Positions 17,850 to 26,220 of a stretch of DNA of 64,000 nt are shown in pieces. The translations under genes were made by a program, and so were the position numbers. Each line of letters starts with the position of its first letter. Positions within the stretch are counted from its first letter, which is position 1. This DNA comes from JANSWP01 sp041941305 (GTDB lineage Bacteria; Bacteroidota; Bacteroidia; Chitinophagales; Saprospiraceae): positions 62,001 through 126,000 of the forward strand of contig JBGTQJ010000007.1 in assembly GCA_041941305.1 (NCBI GenBank). The letters are read 5' to 3'. The notes beneath the pieces are model-generated. The model worked only from the letters and a program-made list of their open reading frames with translations, was not told the DNA's origin and made no database searches.

Positions 17850-19463
17850 TTATTTTATGGTCACTTTTGTTCCCAGGAAAACAGACATGGAATAAATCTT
17901 ATCATCATTAGGTCCAACTCCTTTTTTGGTAAAATAATGCTGATAGGTAGGTTGAATAAAAACGCTCCATCGTGGAGAAACATATCGCTCCATTCCCATT
18001 CCTAAATTAGCAGTACCATAAGCATTTTCTTTGAAGGAACCTCCTTCCAAAATCCCTCTAGGAAAATCTTTCACATTTGAAAGACATTGGTCACAAGGCT
18101 CTTCTGGAGGTAATGGTGCAGGTTGTCCCCATGGACCATCAAACCTATAGGTAAATTCATAAACAGGAGAAAGCAACATGTTTAAAGTAGCCCCACCAGT
18201 CATGTAGAGTCTCCATTTTCCCTTGTTGATAAAGTGATATTGGAAATTAAGCGGTACTTGCAACATATCTAACTGAACTCCTTCAAAGTTTTCGGTCAAT
18301 AAATGTTTCGGACTAAAGGTACCATTTTGAGGTACATAACGCTTAAAGGAATACAATCCCCCGGTCTCAATACCCAACCTTAGCAAATTCATAGCAATGG
18401 AAATTCCTCCTCCATAACCACTGGCAATTGAAGTATATTCTGGGGTCCCAAAAAACTGGTCATAGGGCGTATAGACATGATTCACATCCATTGCGGTAAA
18501 TACTCCTAGGCGCCACTTGGGCTTTCTTTTCTCTATCCTGGGTTCAGTAAGTACAAATTCAGGATTGCCATTATCTAATAATGATATTTCGAGCGCCATC
18601 AAGGAGGGCGCCATCGGTAGCGTCTGGTTTTCTTTTACCGCCTTTTGATTTGCAAGATTTTTTAATGTGGAGTTATTTTCAGAAGCTATTGGTTTTAGCT
18701 TTTGTTCTTCCGCGTTATCCGGAATTAATATTTCCCCTCGCTGTTTTTTTTCTGCTACAGCAAGCAGTTGATTAATGGTTTCTAAAGCATTTTGCTCTGT
18801 AAGTTTTTTAGAGTTGTCACTTTCAACCTCATCGAATGCCTCTTTAGCCTCAGAAGAAAAAGTAGAATTAGCAGCAATCGGTCTTTCAACTACAGATTTA
18901 TCTGTTTCCGCAGCATTTTCATTTAGATCTTTTGCGTTTTCAATTCCTGGAATTAAGCCAGGCTGCTCTGCTTCAATTCCTTTATCATTCTTTTTGAATA
19001 TGACTTTAAAACTATCAAGTGGCTGTATATTGATAATTGTAAAAATCAACAAGAGCATTAAAGCAACTTCAGCTACTTTATATTTGTATAATTTTCCACG
19101 AAGGGTAAATTCTTCTTCGAGTCTTTGAAGCATGATTTGCCAATGAGAGGCTTGATAGGGAGCTTCATATCGGTGGAGGTTTTGATATGCAAGTTGATCA
19201 ATGGCTTCAATTTCAGATGTCTCGGCAGCATCTAGTTTCTCTTCAAATAGATTCCAGTCAGCAGTTGCAGGGAATGAAAAGTTTGACAATTTCTGAATCA
19301 CTAAATCATCCACCAAAGCATCATTACTTTCAGTAGGGTTTAAAATGTCTTCTTCGTTTAGGCGCTGTTCGAATAAATCCCAGTTAGAGGTGTCGTATTC
19401 AGGAGTCAGGTTCTCAAGCGCTTCCCTAATTTTGTCGTCTAAATGTTTATTTCCTAAAGCCAT
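17850..19463 (-). CDS. Anti-sigma-like N-terminus fused to an outer-membrane beta-barrel domain
   Basis: 537 residues. The N-terminal ~125 residues hold three similar helical repeats, each with a Trp-Phe/Leu-Glu core (SNWDLFEQRL with W28, ADWNLFEEKL with W70, SHWQIMLQRL with W108). A membrane helix follows at about 130-148, then a low-complexity acidic linker, then a C-terminal region (about 315-537) patterned like an outer-membrane beta-barrel (PorT/OmpA-like; many Gly/aromatic strands). It overlaps the ECF sigma gene by 17 bp, so it is probably its anti-sigma factor linking sigma activity to the envelope. A single polypeptide with both an inner-membrane helix and a barrel is odd; the C-terminal domain may instead be a periplasmic beta-domain. 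Confidence 0.75.
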   Translation of the reverse strand: MALGNKHLDDKIREALENLTPEYDTSNWDLFEQRLNEEDILNPTESNDALVDDLVIQKLSNFSFPATADWNLFEEKLDAAETSEIEAIDQLAYQNLHRYEAPYQASHWQIMLQRLEEEFTLRGKLYKYKVAEVALMLLLIFTIINIQPLDSFKVIFKKNDKGIEAEQPGLIPGIENAKDLNENAAETDKSVVERPIAANSTFSSEAKEAFDEVESDNSKKLTEQNALETINQLLAVAEKKQRGEILIPDNAEEQKLKPIASENNSTLKNLANQKAVKENQTLPMAPSLMALEISLLDNGNPEFVLTEPRIEKRKPKWRLGVFTAMDVNHVYTPYDQFFGTPEYTSIASGYGGGISIAMNLLRLGIETGGLYSFKRYVPQNGTFSPKHLLTENFEGVQLDMLQVPLNFQYHFINKGKWRLYMTGGATLNMLLSPVYEFTYRFDGPWGQPAPLPPEEPCDQCLSNVKDFPRGILEGGSFKENAYGTANLGMGMERYVSPRWSVFIQPTYQHYFTKKGVGPNDDKIYSMSVFLGTKVTIK

Positions 19464-20016
19464 AATCCATGTTTATTGCAATAAGAGCTTCTTTCAATTT
19501 CATTCTAGCCTTGACGAGGTTTGAGCGGGAGGTGCTTTCTGTTATGCCCAATAGTTCGCCAATTTCTTTGTGTGAATACCCGTCGATGACATACAAATTG
19601 AATACTGCTCTATAGGCAGGGGACAAATCTTGTACAGCAGCGAGGATTTCTTTAGTTGTCAAATTACTTACCGCGTCCGGATCACGTGAACTAAGATCAT
19701 ACGCTGTTTCGATGTCCTCAGTCCTTCTACGCACATTTTTGCGATAGAAATCTATCGCAGTATTGACCATAATGCGACGAATCCAGGCAGAAAGTGAAGT
19801 CCCTGGCTCATATCGACCCAGGTTTTTGAAGACTTTAATAAAGCCTTCATGTAATATGTCGAGCGCGTCTTCAGAATTGTTGGAATAACGCAAACAAACC
19901 CCCATCATCGACCCATAATACTCTTCATACAGCATCTTCTGAGCCCAACGTTCCTTTTGGACGCAGGCTTGAATGAGGTCTTGCTCTTGAAATCCAATTG
20001 GCAATGCAATATCCAT
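19447..20016 (-). CDS. ECF-type RNA polymerase sigma factor
   Basis: 189 residues. Sigma region 2 (LRYSNNSEDALDILHEGFIKV; AWIRRIMVNTAIDFYRK) recognises the -10 element. Sigma region 4 (LSPAYRAVFNLYVIDGYSHK; EIGELLGITESTSRSNLVKARMKL) binds the -35 region. Length and architecture are those of an ECF sigma factor. Its stop lies inside the next gene (17-bp overlap), whose product carries the anti-sigma-like segment, so the two are translationally coupled. Target regulon unknown. Confidence 0.93.
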   Translation of the reverse strand: MDIALPIGFQEQDLIQACVQKERWAQKMLYEEYYGSMMGVCLRYSNNSEDALDILHEGFIKVFKNLGRYEPGTSLSAWIRRIMVNTAIDFYRKNVRRRTEDIETAYDLSSRDPDAVSNLTTKEILAAVQDLSPAYRAVFNLYVIDGYSHKEIGELLGITESTSRSNLVKARMKLKEALIAINMDYGFRK

Positions 20017-20310
20017 GAAATGCTGATTCTTTAAAATGGAAGGAATGGTAGAAGGTAACGTATATTCCTTGAATGAATTTCTGATTTTAATTATTCATCA
20101 TTCCATTCTTCATTCCTTCATTAATTTTACTTGCCTCATCTCATTTCAAAAAGCATTGATACTCAGCTTTAATGAAACGGATGATATGGCAAAAATGCTG
20201 CGAAAGCAAGGATGAAAATACAAATTTTATAAAAAGGACATTTGTTTTGCCCCAAATGGTTGGCGAAAAAGAAGGCAAAAAGACATTTTATACTGTGACG
20301 CAGTATTGTG
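20017..20310. other. Intergenic region with a TTCATTC-rich tract
   Basis: No convincing gene. Positions 20091-20122 are a run of overlapping TTCAT/CATTC units on the plus strand (GAATGAAG on the minus strand), just upstream of the sigma-factor gene. A short plus-strand frame at 20172-20402 runs into the 3' end of the opposite gene and has no protein-like features. Confidence 0.5.
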
Positions 20311-21240
20311 CTAGAAGCTCAATTGAAGCGTATCTCTTAATTCTTCATAAACAGCTCCATTCTGTTCCCAATAGGCACTTTGTATTGTTTTTTTCAATTT
20401 AGCTTTTGTAGCTCCTCCTGCCAACCAATTATCATTACTTTTCTCTGTCCAGGAAAGAATTTTGTGAGGAAACGCTGGCTCAAATTCAATGGTTAAAGTT
20501 CTTTCAAAGTGAAGGTATTCGACAATCAGCTCAACAGTTTCTCCTTTATTCATGGAAACTCTGGCCTGCCTTGGCTTCATTTCTTTATGTGCCAAACGTG
20601 CATGAAAAAGGCTTGGAATCAATTCTATATTTCCAGTTGGAATGCGCTCTGGTGCAATTCGAATCCAGTTCAGGAGTTCATCTTCCAAGATTGCTTTTTT
20701 AATAATGGTCTGTTGGTCTCCTTCACTTTCAAAATAAGAATATTGAGAAAGGTCATAGTTTTCTTCTGTTAGATTGAGCTGGGTAAAAGTATGCCCACAC
20801 CACTCCTGTGAAGTAACCGTAGTCTTTAAAGAATTGGGATTATCCTTTAAATTGACTGGGGTGAAAACAGATTGCATCATTGAATAATCATAAACACCAG
20901 TTTTGAATTTTCTGATTGAATTTAATTTCAAAACTGGTATTTTATCTTCTCCAGATTTGGAAGGATTATCCAATTTTACTTGCTTCGATCTTGAAAAATC
21001 TTCCGTAACAAAAACCAGAATGGCATCTCCTTGCCGAAGTTCTCCATACCGGGATTGCATCAAGTGGTAACTATTTACTTCAGCCATGCCTTGATACCAA
21101 TAATCTTTAAAATGGTTAGAGGTTTCAGCTTTGACCAACTTTGCGGTGGAAGCAGAAGTTTCCCGAACCTGGCAATTAGTCAGTACCAATAAACTTGCGA
21201 AAAGAATCAGGAACCATGTTGGAATTGGGTATTTCATCAA
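20311..21240 (-). CDS. Conserved Bacteroidota lipoprotein of unknown function
   Basis: 309 residues. Lipoprotein signal peptide with lipobox LTNC at about 20-23. The mature part has no catalytic motif I recognise, but stretches such as WYQGMAEVNSYHLMQSRYGELRQGDAILVFV and PVLKLNSIRKFKTGVYDYSMM are like those of a Bacteroidota lipoprotein family sometimes labelled 'septum formation inhibitor Maf', a label not supported by any Maf motif here. It is likely anchored in the outer or inner membrane on the periplasmic side. The gene stands alone, between the sigma factor and prs. Confidence 0.82.
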   Translation of the reverse strand: MMKYPIPTWFLILFASLLVLTNCQVRETSASTAKLVKAETSNHFKDYWYQGMAEVNSYHLMQSRYGELRQGDAILVFVTEDFSRSKQVKLDNPSKSGEDKIPVLKLNSIRKFKTGVYDYSMMQSVFTPVNLKDNPNSLKTTVTSQEWCGHTFTQLNLTEENYDLSQYSYFESEGDQQTIIKKAILEDELLNWIRIAPERIPTGNIELIPSLFHARLAHKEMKPRQARVSMNKGETVELIVEYLHFERTLTIEFEPAFPHKILSWTEKSNDNWLAGGATKAKLKKTIQSAYWEQNGAVYEELRDTLQLSF

Positions 21241-21389
21241 AAAGTGTTTGTTATTTTTTCCAAATAAACCACAAAAAAAACAGGATGTTGTGGATTATCA
21301 CAGATAGCTACTTAAATGTCTTTTGAATGCCACAATGTTTTATACAAGAAAATGAACATGTTGAAGGCTGCCCTTTGTTCATTTCTTTC

Positions 21390-21397
21390 TACTTTTG
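21390..21397 (+). promoter_or_regulatory. Likely -7 promoter box for prs
   Basis: TACTTTTG is an exact match to the Bacteroidota -7 consensus TAnnTTTG, 89 nt upstream of the prs start at 21487. TTG triplets occur upstream but not at the ideal distance. A TTCATCAT-rich tract (about 21450-21486) lies between this box and the start codon. Confidence 0.5.
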
Positions 21398-21486
21398 CCC
21401 CAATTAAATAACGCACAGCAGACATTTGATGATAAATGTGGAGGCACAAAATTCATCATTCATCATCTTTCATTCATCATTCCTCA

Positions 21487-22425
21487 ATGGTTCATCAAGA
21501 AGTAAAACTATTTTCAGGCACTAATTCCAGGTACCTCGCTGAGAAAATTGCAGATTATTATGGTTATCCTTTAGGCGATGTCACGCTTCAACGATTTAGT
21601 GATGGCGAAATGCAACCTATTATTAATGAGTCTGTAAGAGGAGCTTATGTCTTTTTCATCCAATCTACATTTTCACCTACTGAAAATTTGATGGAGCTAT
21701 TATTAATGATCGATGCTGCCAAACGGGCTTCAGCAGGCTACATTACTGCTGTTATCCCTTATTTTGGTTATGCCCGTCAAGACAGAAAAGACAAACCCAG
21801 AGTTCCGATTTCTTCCAAATTGATAGCAGATCTTTTGGAAGCAGCAGGAGCAAATCGCGTCATGACGATGGATCTTCATGCGGATCAAATACAGGGCTTT
21901 TTCAAAATCCCTGTAGATCATTTAAAAAGTGAAGCTATTTATATTCCTTATTTACAAGAACTGGATTTATCCAATGCCATCTTTGCTTCACCAGACGTAG
22001 GAGGTGTCAAGCGGGCGAGGACTTATGCGAAGTACTTTGAAAGAGATCTGGTTATTTGTGATAAATATCGAAAGCGGGCAAACGAAATAGCTGAAATGAC
22101 GGTGATTGGAGATGTCGAAGGAGGGGATGTCATTCTTGTAGATGACCTTGTTGATACTGCAGGTACTTTAGGCAGAGCGGCTGATATCATTATGGCCAAA
22201 GGAGCAAAAAGTGTCCGAGCGATTTGTACACATCCTGTTTTATCTGGAAATGCCTATAAAAACATTGAAAAATCAAGCTTAACAGAGTTGATCGTTTGTG
22301 ATACCAAACCATTACATGGCAAATCAAACAAGATCAAGGTTCTATCCACCGCCAAGCTATTTGCCCGCGCCATTCGAAACACACATGAACACAGGTCTAT
22401 TTCAGCCCTGTTTGTTGAAGGCTAG
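21487..22425 (+). CDS. prs: Ribose-phosphate pyrophosphokinase
   Basis: 312 residues from the ATG at 21487 (MVHQEVKLFSGTNS); an in-frame ATG at 21436 only adds residues encoded by a TTCATCAT repeat tract. Typical PRPP synthetase: N-terminal RYLAEKIADYYG, ATP-binding region DGEMQPIINESVRG, flexible-loop signature PYFGYARQDRKDKPR, the DLHADQIQGFF segment and the PRPP-binding VILVDDLVDTAGTL. It converts ribose 5-phosphate and ATP into PRPP for purine, pyrimidine, NAD and histidine/tryptophan synthesis, in the cytoplasm. Its stop codon touches a long repeat element. Confidence 0.96.
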   Translation: MVHQEVKLFSGTNSRYLAEKIADYYGYPLGDVTLQRFSDGEMQPIINESVRGAYVFFIQSTFSPTENLMELLLMIDAAKRASAGYITAVIPYFGYARQDRKDKPRVPISSKLIADLLEAAGANRVMTMDLHADQIQGFFKIPVDHLKSEAIYIPYLQELDLSNAIFASPDVGGVKRARTYAKYFERDLVICDKYRKRANEIAEMTVIGDVEGGDVILVDDLVDTAGTLGRAADIIMAKGAKSVRAICTHPVLSGNAYKNIEKSSLTELIVCDTKPLHGKSNKIKVLSTAKLFARAIRNTHEHRSISALFVEG

Positions 22426-22586
22426 TTGCATTGGGAATGAGGTTTTGGATAGTTAGGCGCGTTTATTTTGCAGCTAACCGAGGCGCGAGGAATAAAGATA
22501 GCCATAGCTACCTGAATAACGAGCAACGAAGGATAGCTGCAAAAGAGACTGTCTAAACTGTTCAAAACCTTGTTTCCAAGGTACTA
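22424..22586. repeat. Long palindromic repeat element, family A copy 1
   Basis: About 163 bp that begins at the prs stop codon. It contains TTTTGCAGCTAACC and, about 60 nt on, GGATAGCTGCAAAAG, so the centre folds into a long hairpin; the outer parts also pair (GAGGTTTTGGA near 22439 with TTCAAAACCTTG near 22561). The right half (22508-22549) is closely similar to 39747-39788 and to the complement of 29901-29942. Confidence 0.8.
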
Positions 22587-22644
22587 GGATTTTGATTGTT
22601 AATAATGAGCATATATATGCTTCATCAACAACTTGCCTAAACTA

Positions 22645-22681
22645 AAAAAGCGATGTCGTCTTGTCAACAACATCGCTTTTT
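22645..22681. terminator. Bidirectional hairpin terminator
   Basis: Perfect 12-bp arms (AAAAAGCGATGT / ACATCGCTTTTT) around a 13-nt loop, with A-tract before and T-tract after. It lies between prs (plus) and the first ArsR-type gene (minus), which converge, so it can end both transcripts. Confidence 0.8.
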
Positions 22682-22702
22682 GTTTTATCAACAAATCCGA
22701 AA

Positions 22703-23017
22703 TTATTCGTCGGATAAATTTAAAAAACCATTTATTGCACCAACAGACAATGCCAGTTTGTCGTAATCAATGCTGTAATGAATGAACTTACCGTCTCTGT
22801 TTGTCAAAACTATACCAGCCAATCGTAAAATTCTCAAATGTTGGGAGGTAATAGATTGCTCCAGTTTCAGAGTGTTGTAAATCTTGTTTACATTAATGGT
22901 TTCGTTCTGATCAATGAACTCCAGGATCTTCATACGAAGGGGATGCGCTAACGCCCTCAATATCTCCGATGACTCCTGTAGCTTCTCATTGTTGATAGTT
23001 ACCTTAGCCTTTCTCAT
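22703..23017 (-). CDS. ArsR-fold winged-helix transcriptional regulator
   Basis: 104 residues. A single winged helix-turn-helix domain: LRALAHPLRMKILEFI, helix-turn-helix NVNKIYNTLKLEQSITSQHLRILRLAGIV, and the beta-wing TNRDGKFIHYSI. It lacks cysteines altogether, so the metal-sensing ELCVCDL-type site of classical ArsR proteins is absent and it likely responds to another signal or to a partner. Similar in length and sequence to the neighbouring gene at 23336. Targets unknown; no metal-resistance gene is adjacent. Confidence 0.88.
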   Translation of the reverse strand: MRKAKVTINNEKLQESSEILRALAHPLRMKILEFIDQNETINVNKIYNTLKLEQSITSQHLRILRLAGIVLTNRDGKFIHYSIDYDKLALSVGAINGFLNLSDE

Positions 23018-23099
23018 AGAAGTTACTTATTTGGAGTGATTAAACAATGTGCCTAGCAAATATGAGTTTTTTATTTATTTTTTCAAAATAATAAATAAA

Positions 23100-23133
23100 A
23101 AAATGCTGTAAATACGTTGATTTACAGCATTTT
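23100..23133 (-). terminator. Hairpin terminator between the two ArsR-type genes
   Basis: Perfect 14-bp arms (AAAATGCTGTAAAT / ATTTACAGCATTTT) with a 6-nt loop and a T-rich run on the minus-strand side. It would end the transcript of the gene at 23336-23674. The rest of the gap 23018-23335 shows nothing I can assign. Confidence 0.75.
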
Positions 23134-23335
23134 CCACCGCAATGGTTAAAGTGTTTTTATAACCGTACTAAATAAACTGATTATGTATTAGTTCTTGTTA
23201 TTCAGCGGTTTCCGTTGTAAATCTTTTTCATGGGATCATAGCGGATGGATATTAAATAATCGTATTACACTAAGCCCAAGGCGAAAGTACCTTGCTTTCA
23301 CGATATGGGGAGTGATTTCAATTATTATTCAAAAA

Positions 23336-23674
23336 TTATGCTGCCAATTCTTCTACCAGACGAGAAATCTGATTCAGGCGATCGTTATCCAGAGAGTAGT
23401 AAATAAATTTTCCTTGTCTCTCTGTCGCAACAACTCCAGCCCTGCGAAGAATAGCCAAATGTTGGGAAGCAACTGACTGTTCCAAACGAAGTTTGATATA
23501 AATATCTGTAACAGTCATCTTTTCGTTTTCTTCCAAAAGATCTATAACTCGTTGACGAAGTTTGTGGTTAACAGCACGTAAGACCAAAACAGCTTTTCTC
23601 AACTCGGCGTAATCCAATAAAATATCCTGATTACCTTTCTTAAGTACAACTGTTTCGTTTTTTTGCTTTCTCAT
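23336..23674 (-). CDS. ArsR-fold winged-helix transcriptional regulator (paralogue)
   Basis: 112 residues from the ATG at 23674 (MRKQKNETVV), preferred to an in-frame ATG at 23710 in very AT-rich leader DNA. The domain order matches the gene at 22703: LRAVNHKLRQRVIDLL, recognition region TDIYIKLRLEQSVASQHLAILRRAGVV, wing TERQGKFIYYSL. No cysteine is present, so no thiol or classical metal site. The identical blocks LEQS..SQHL.ILR.AG and GKFI.YS suggest a duplication. About 200 bp of very AT-rich DNA lies upstream. Confidence 0.87.
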   Translation of the reverse strand: MRKQKNETVVLKKGNQDILLDYAELRKAVLVLRAVNHKLRQRVIDLLEENEKMTVTDIYIKLRLEQSVASQHLAILRRAGVVATERQGKFIYYSLDNDRLNQISRLVEELAA

Positions 23675-23882
23675 ATCTATGTTTTTTTTAATTAAATAAT
23701 CCATAATCAAGTTTTACTAAAACTATACCAATTATAGAAATTAAAATATGTTATAATGTGTAAAGCCTCTGAGTAAGAGTCAAAAATAAAAAAATATATT
23801 ACCCAATGAAAAAAAATCATTATGTAATTTTTTTTCATATAACGAAATATTTTAATGCGTAAACCTGCGGTTTTTGAGAAGT

Positions 23883-24569
23883 CTAAAAAACTCTGGGCTT
23901 GGGAGTAGTAATGTTAGGGGATTTATGGTAATTAGGGGCAAAATAAGCCAGATCGATAAAACTTTGTTCCTTATACGATTTTCGGGAGAGGGGCACTAGA
24001 TGTGCTGCGGAACAAAGAACCTGGCTAAACCTGGCTAATGGCGATTGTATGACTGCTTCACATTTTTCAGCACCGTTGCCAGAAAATATTATTTTTTTAT
24101 TGGATGCAAAATAATCTTTATATGAATGCTCATTAATTACCTTAGATTCAAGTTTTGTGACAGCCTTATTTTTGCTGTTATAGATTTTACAATAAACTTC
24201 CATTCGGCGGGCATCTATCATTGGACAATATAGGACATCCTCTTTTTCCCTTTCAAATGTGGCATTTGCTATCGCTTGAAGCGTAGCTACCGCAATCATT
24301 GGAATATTTAATGCATAACAAATGCCTTTGGCAGTAGAAGTCCCTACCCGTAAGGCGGTATAGGATCCTGGTCCACTACTTAAAGCTACCGCATCCAACT
24401 GTTCCATGTTCAGATTTGCATCTTCAAAACACTGTTGAATTAAAGTAGTAATCAGTTTCGAATGACTATATGGTTCCAGGCTTTCCTTTAGAGATAGTAT
24501 TTGATTTCCATCATCAATACACACAGAACAGATATCTGTAGCCGTTTCAATATTTAAAATTAATGCCAT
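23883..24569 (-). CDS. tsaB: tRNA threonylcarbamoyladenosine biosynthesis protein TsaB
   Basis: 228 residues from the ATG at 24569 (MALILNIETATDICS); the frame is open further upstream but the added residues are unlike any TsaB. The ASKHA-fold signatures are ILNIETA at the start and LSSGPGSYTALRVGTSTAKGI near residues 64-84. TsaB is a scaffold partner of TsaD and TsaE in making t6A37 in tRNAs that read ANN codons, in the cytoplasm. Neighbouring genes are unrelated; prfA, another translation gene, is divergent. Confidence 0.93.
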   Translation of the reverse strand: MALILNIETATDICSVCIDDGNQILSLKESLEPYSHSKLITTLIQQCFEDANLNMEQLDAVALSSGPGSYTALRVGTSTAKGICYALNIPMIAVATLQAIANATFEREKEDVLYCPMIDARRMEVYCKIYNSKNKAVTKLESKVINEHSYKDYFASNKKIIFSGNGAEKCEAVIQSPLARFSQVLCSAAHLVPLSRKSYKEQSFIDLAYFAPNYHKSPNITTPKPRVF

Positions 24570-24660
24570 TTTGTAACAGAAGTTTGGAATAAAAACATAT
24601 ATAAAAAAATAAAAACCCATCAATTGGCATTGCCGAATTTTTCCAAATCCATGTAGATTG

Positions 24661-24668
24661 TATCTTTG
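24661..24668 (+). promoter_or_regulatory. Possible -7 promoter box for prfA
   Basis: TATCTTTG matches TAnnTTTG exactly, 190 nt before the prfA start. The nearest upstream TTG (24630-24632) is farther away than the usual spacing. It would give a leader of about 180 nt with no recognisable riboswitch. Confidence 0.4.
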
Positions 24669-24858
24669 CGCCTTCAAACTTTTAAAACCAATGTTTCATT
24701 TTATTGCACATCAATTCCTTTAGCTCAACCAGTTATCGGTTCTTAGGAACCAATTCTTTCAAAAGGTATTTTTTCTATGGAAAAATCAACCTTCTTCAAT
24801 GCCAATTAAATGACACAGTAAAGTAGAACTAAAATAAAAAGTGCAAAAATAAAATTTC

Positions 24859-25932
24859 ATGCTAGATAAATTAGATGCCATACAAGATCGCTATTTCTAT
24901 TTGGAAGAACAACTTGCCGACCCTGAGGTAATGAGTGATATGAACAAATACAAAAAAGTCAGCAAAGAGTATAAAGGACTTAAGAAAGTGGTCGAGGTCT
25001 ACCAAAATTACAAAGAGTTGCTTGGCAATATTGCAACTTCAAGAGAAATGCTCGTGGAAGAAGATTCAGAAATGAAAGAGTTAGCACAGATGGAACTGGA
25101 TGAATTGCTACCTCAACAGACAGAGCTGGAAGAAAAGCTAAAAGTATTGTTAATTCCAAAAGATCCAGAAGATGAAAGGGATGTAATCTTTGAAATACGC
25201 TCTGGTACCGGAGGAGATGAAGCCTCTATCTTTGCGGGAGATTTGTACCGGATGTATTCCAAATATTTTGAAACGCAGAAGTGGAAAACTGAAATCATTT
25301 ACATCAATGAAGGTTCGGTTGGAGGTTACAATAAAATCGTATTGGAAGTAAGTGGTGAAGATGTTTATGGAAAATTAAAGTTTGAATCTGGAGCACACCG
25401 GGTTCAAAGAGTGCCCAAAACAGAATCCCAGGGGCGTGTCCATACTTCTGCTGCTACTGTCGTTGTCATGCCTAAACTCGAGATGGAAGATGTCAATATC
25501 AACAAGTCAGATCTTAAAGTAGATACTTTCCGTTCAAGTGGCGCTGGTGGACAACATGTCAATAAAACTGAATCTGGCGTTCGTTTTACGCACCTTCCTA
25601 CTGGTGTTGTGGCTGAAAGTACAGATGGACGATCTCAAATTCGAAATCGTGAGATAGCGCTTCAACGCTTATATCAAAAAATCCTGGAAAATCAAATCCA
25701 CCAGCATGAGTCAAAAGTTGCAGCACAGAGAAGATCTCTTGTAGGTTCCGGAGATCGATCCGAAAAAATTCGCACCTATAATTTTCCTCAAAACCGAATG
25801 ACCGATCATAGAATTAATTTGACGCTTTACAGTTTGGATAAAGTTGTAGAGGGCAATATTGAAGAAGTCATAGAAGCACTTCAGATCGCTGAGAATGCAG
25901 AAAAGATGAAGACTTATGAGGAGGTTGGTTGA
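24859..25932 (+). CDS. prfA: Peptide chain release factor 1
   Basis: 357 residues, usual RF1 length. The helical N-terminal domain (MLDKLDAIQDRYFYLEEQL) is followed by the codon-recognition motif PKT at 186-188 (PxT of RF1, within RVQRVPKTESQGRVHTSA) and the catalytic GGQ at 230-232 (SSGAGGQHVNKTESG). RF1 terminates translation at UAA and UAG in the ribosomal A site; the GGQ glutamine is normally methylated by PrmC. A strong terminator follows 34 bp after the stop, so the gene is probably monocistronic. Confidence 0.97.
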   Translation: MLDKLDAIQDRYFYLEEQLADPEVMSDMNKYKKVSKEYKGLKKVVEVYQNYKELLGNIATSREMLVEEDSEMKELAQMELDELLPQQTELEEKLKVLLIPKDPEDERDVIFEIRSGTGGDEASIFAGDLYRMYSKYFETQKWKTEIIYINEGSVGGYNKIVLEVSGEDVYGKLKFESGAHRVQRVPKTESQGRVHTSAATVVVMPKLEMEDVNINKSDLKVDTFRSSGAGGQHVNKTESGVRFTHLPTGVVAESTDGRSQIRNREIALQRLYQKILENQIHQHESKVAAQRRSLVGSGDRSEKIRTYNFPQNRMTDHRINLTLYSLDKVVEGNIEEVIEALQIAENAEKMKTYEEVG

Positions 25933-25966
25933 GGGTAATAGCGGATTAATGGAAGAGCATTCGCAT

Positions 25967-26007
25967 AAAAAAACCTGATTTCTTTTCTTTGGAAATCAGG
26001 TTTTTTT
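25967..26007 (+). terminator. Rho-independent terminator of prfA
   Basis: Perfect 16-bp arms (AAAAAAACCTGATTTC and complement) around a 9-nt loop, ending in a run of seven T. It begins 35 nt after the prfA stop codon. Confidence 0.9.
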
Positions 26008-26087
26008 ATTTGAACGATCGCTGTCCTGGAACGCTTATTAAGGATCATTTAAAAAATAGATTCGACAAATTTGATGAGGTTGTTTTG

Positions 26088-26156
26088 AGGCAAGGCGATG
26101 AAAAAAACAGAGCCATAGCAACGCTACGGCGAGTATTTTTTCCCGAAGGGATGCCT
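26088..26156. repeat. Palindromic repeat with CATAGC core, family B copy 1
   Basis: About 69 bp. The core GCCATAGC aac GCTACGGC is nearly palindromic and pairing extends outwards through A/T runs (GATGAAAAAAA with TATTTTTTCCC) to AGGCA / TGCCT. A weak plus-strand frame (25989-26237) runs through it and is judged spurious. The same layout occurs at 62810-62870. Confidence 0.6.
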
Positions 26157-26220
26157 TTGGCAGAAGAAGCATTGGCACAAAAGAAACCATCAAAATGTCG
26201 AAGTTATTCTTTAATTGATC

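Noticed and set aside
20311..21240. Maf septum-formation inhibitor
   Set aside because: The protein is a lipoprotein with no Maf nucleotide pyrophosphatase motif; a Maf label would be a propagated annotation.
24720..24770. tRNA-like stretch (TAGCTCAACCAGTT) upstream of prfA
   Set aside because: It recalls a D-arm, but no acceptor stem, anticodon loop or T-arm could be placed around it.
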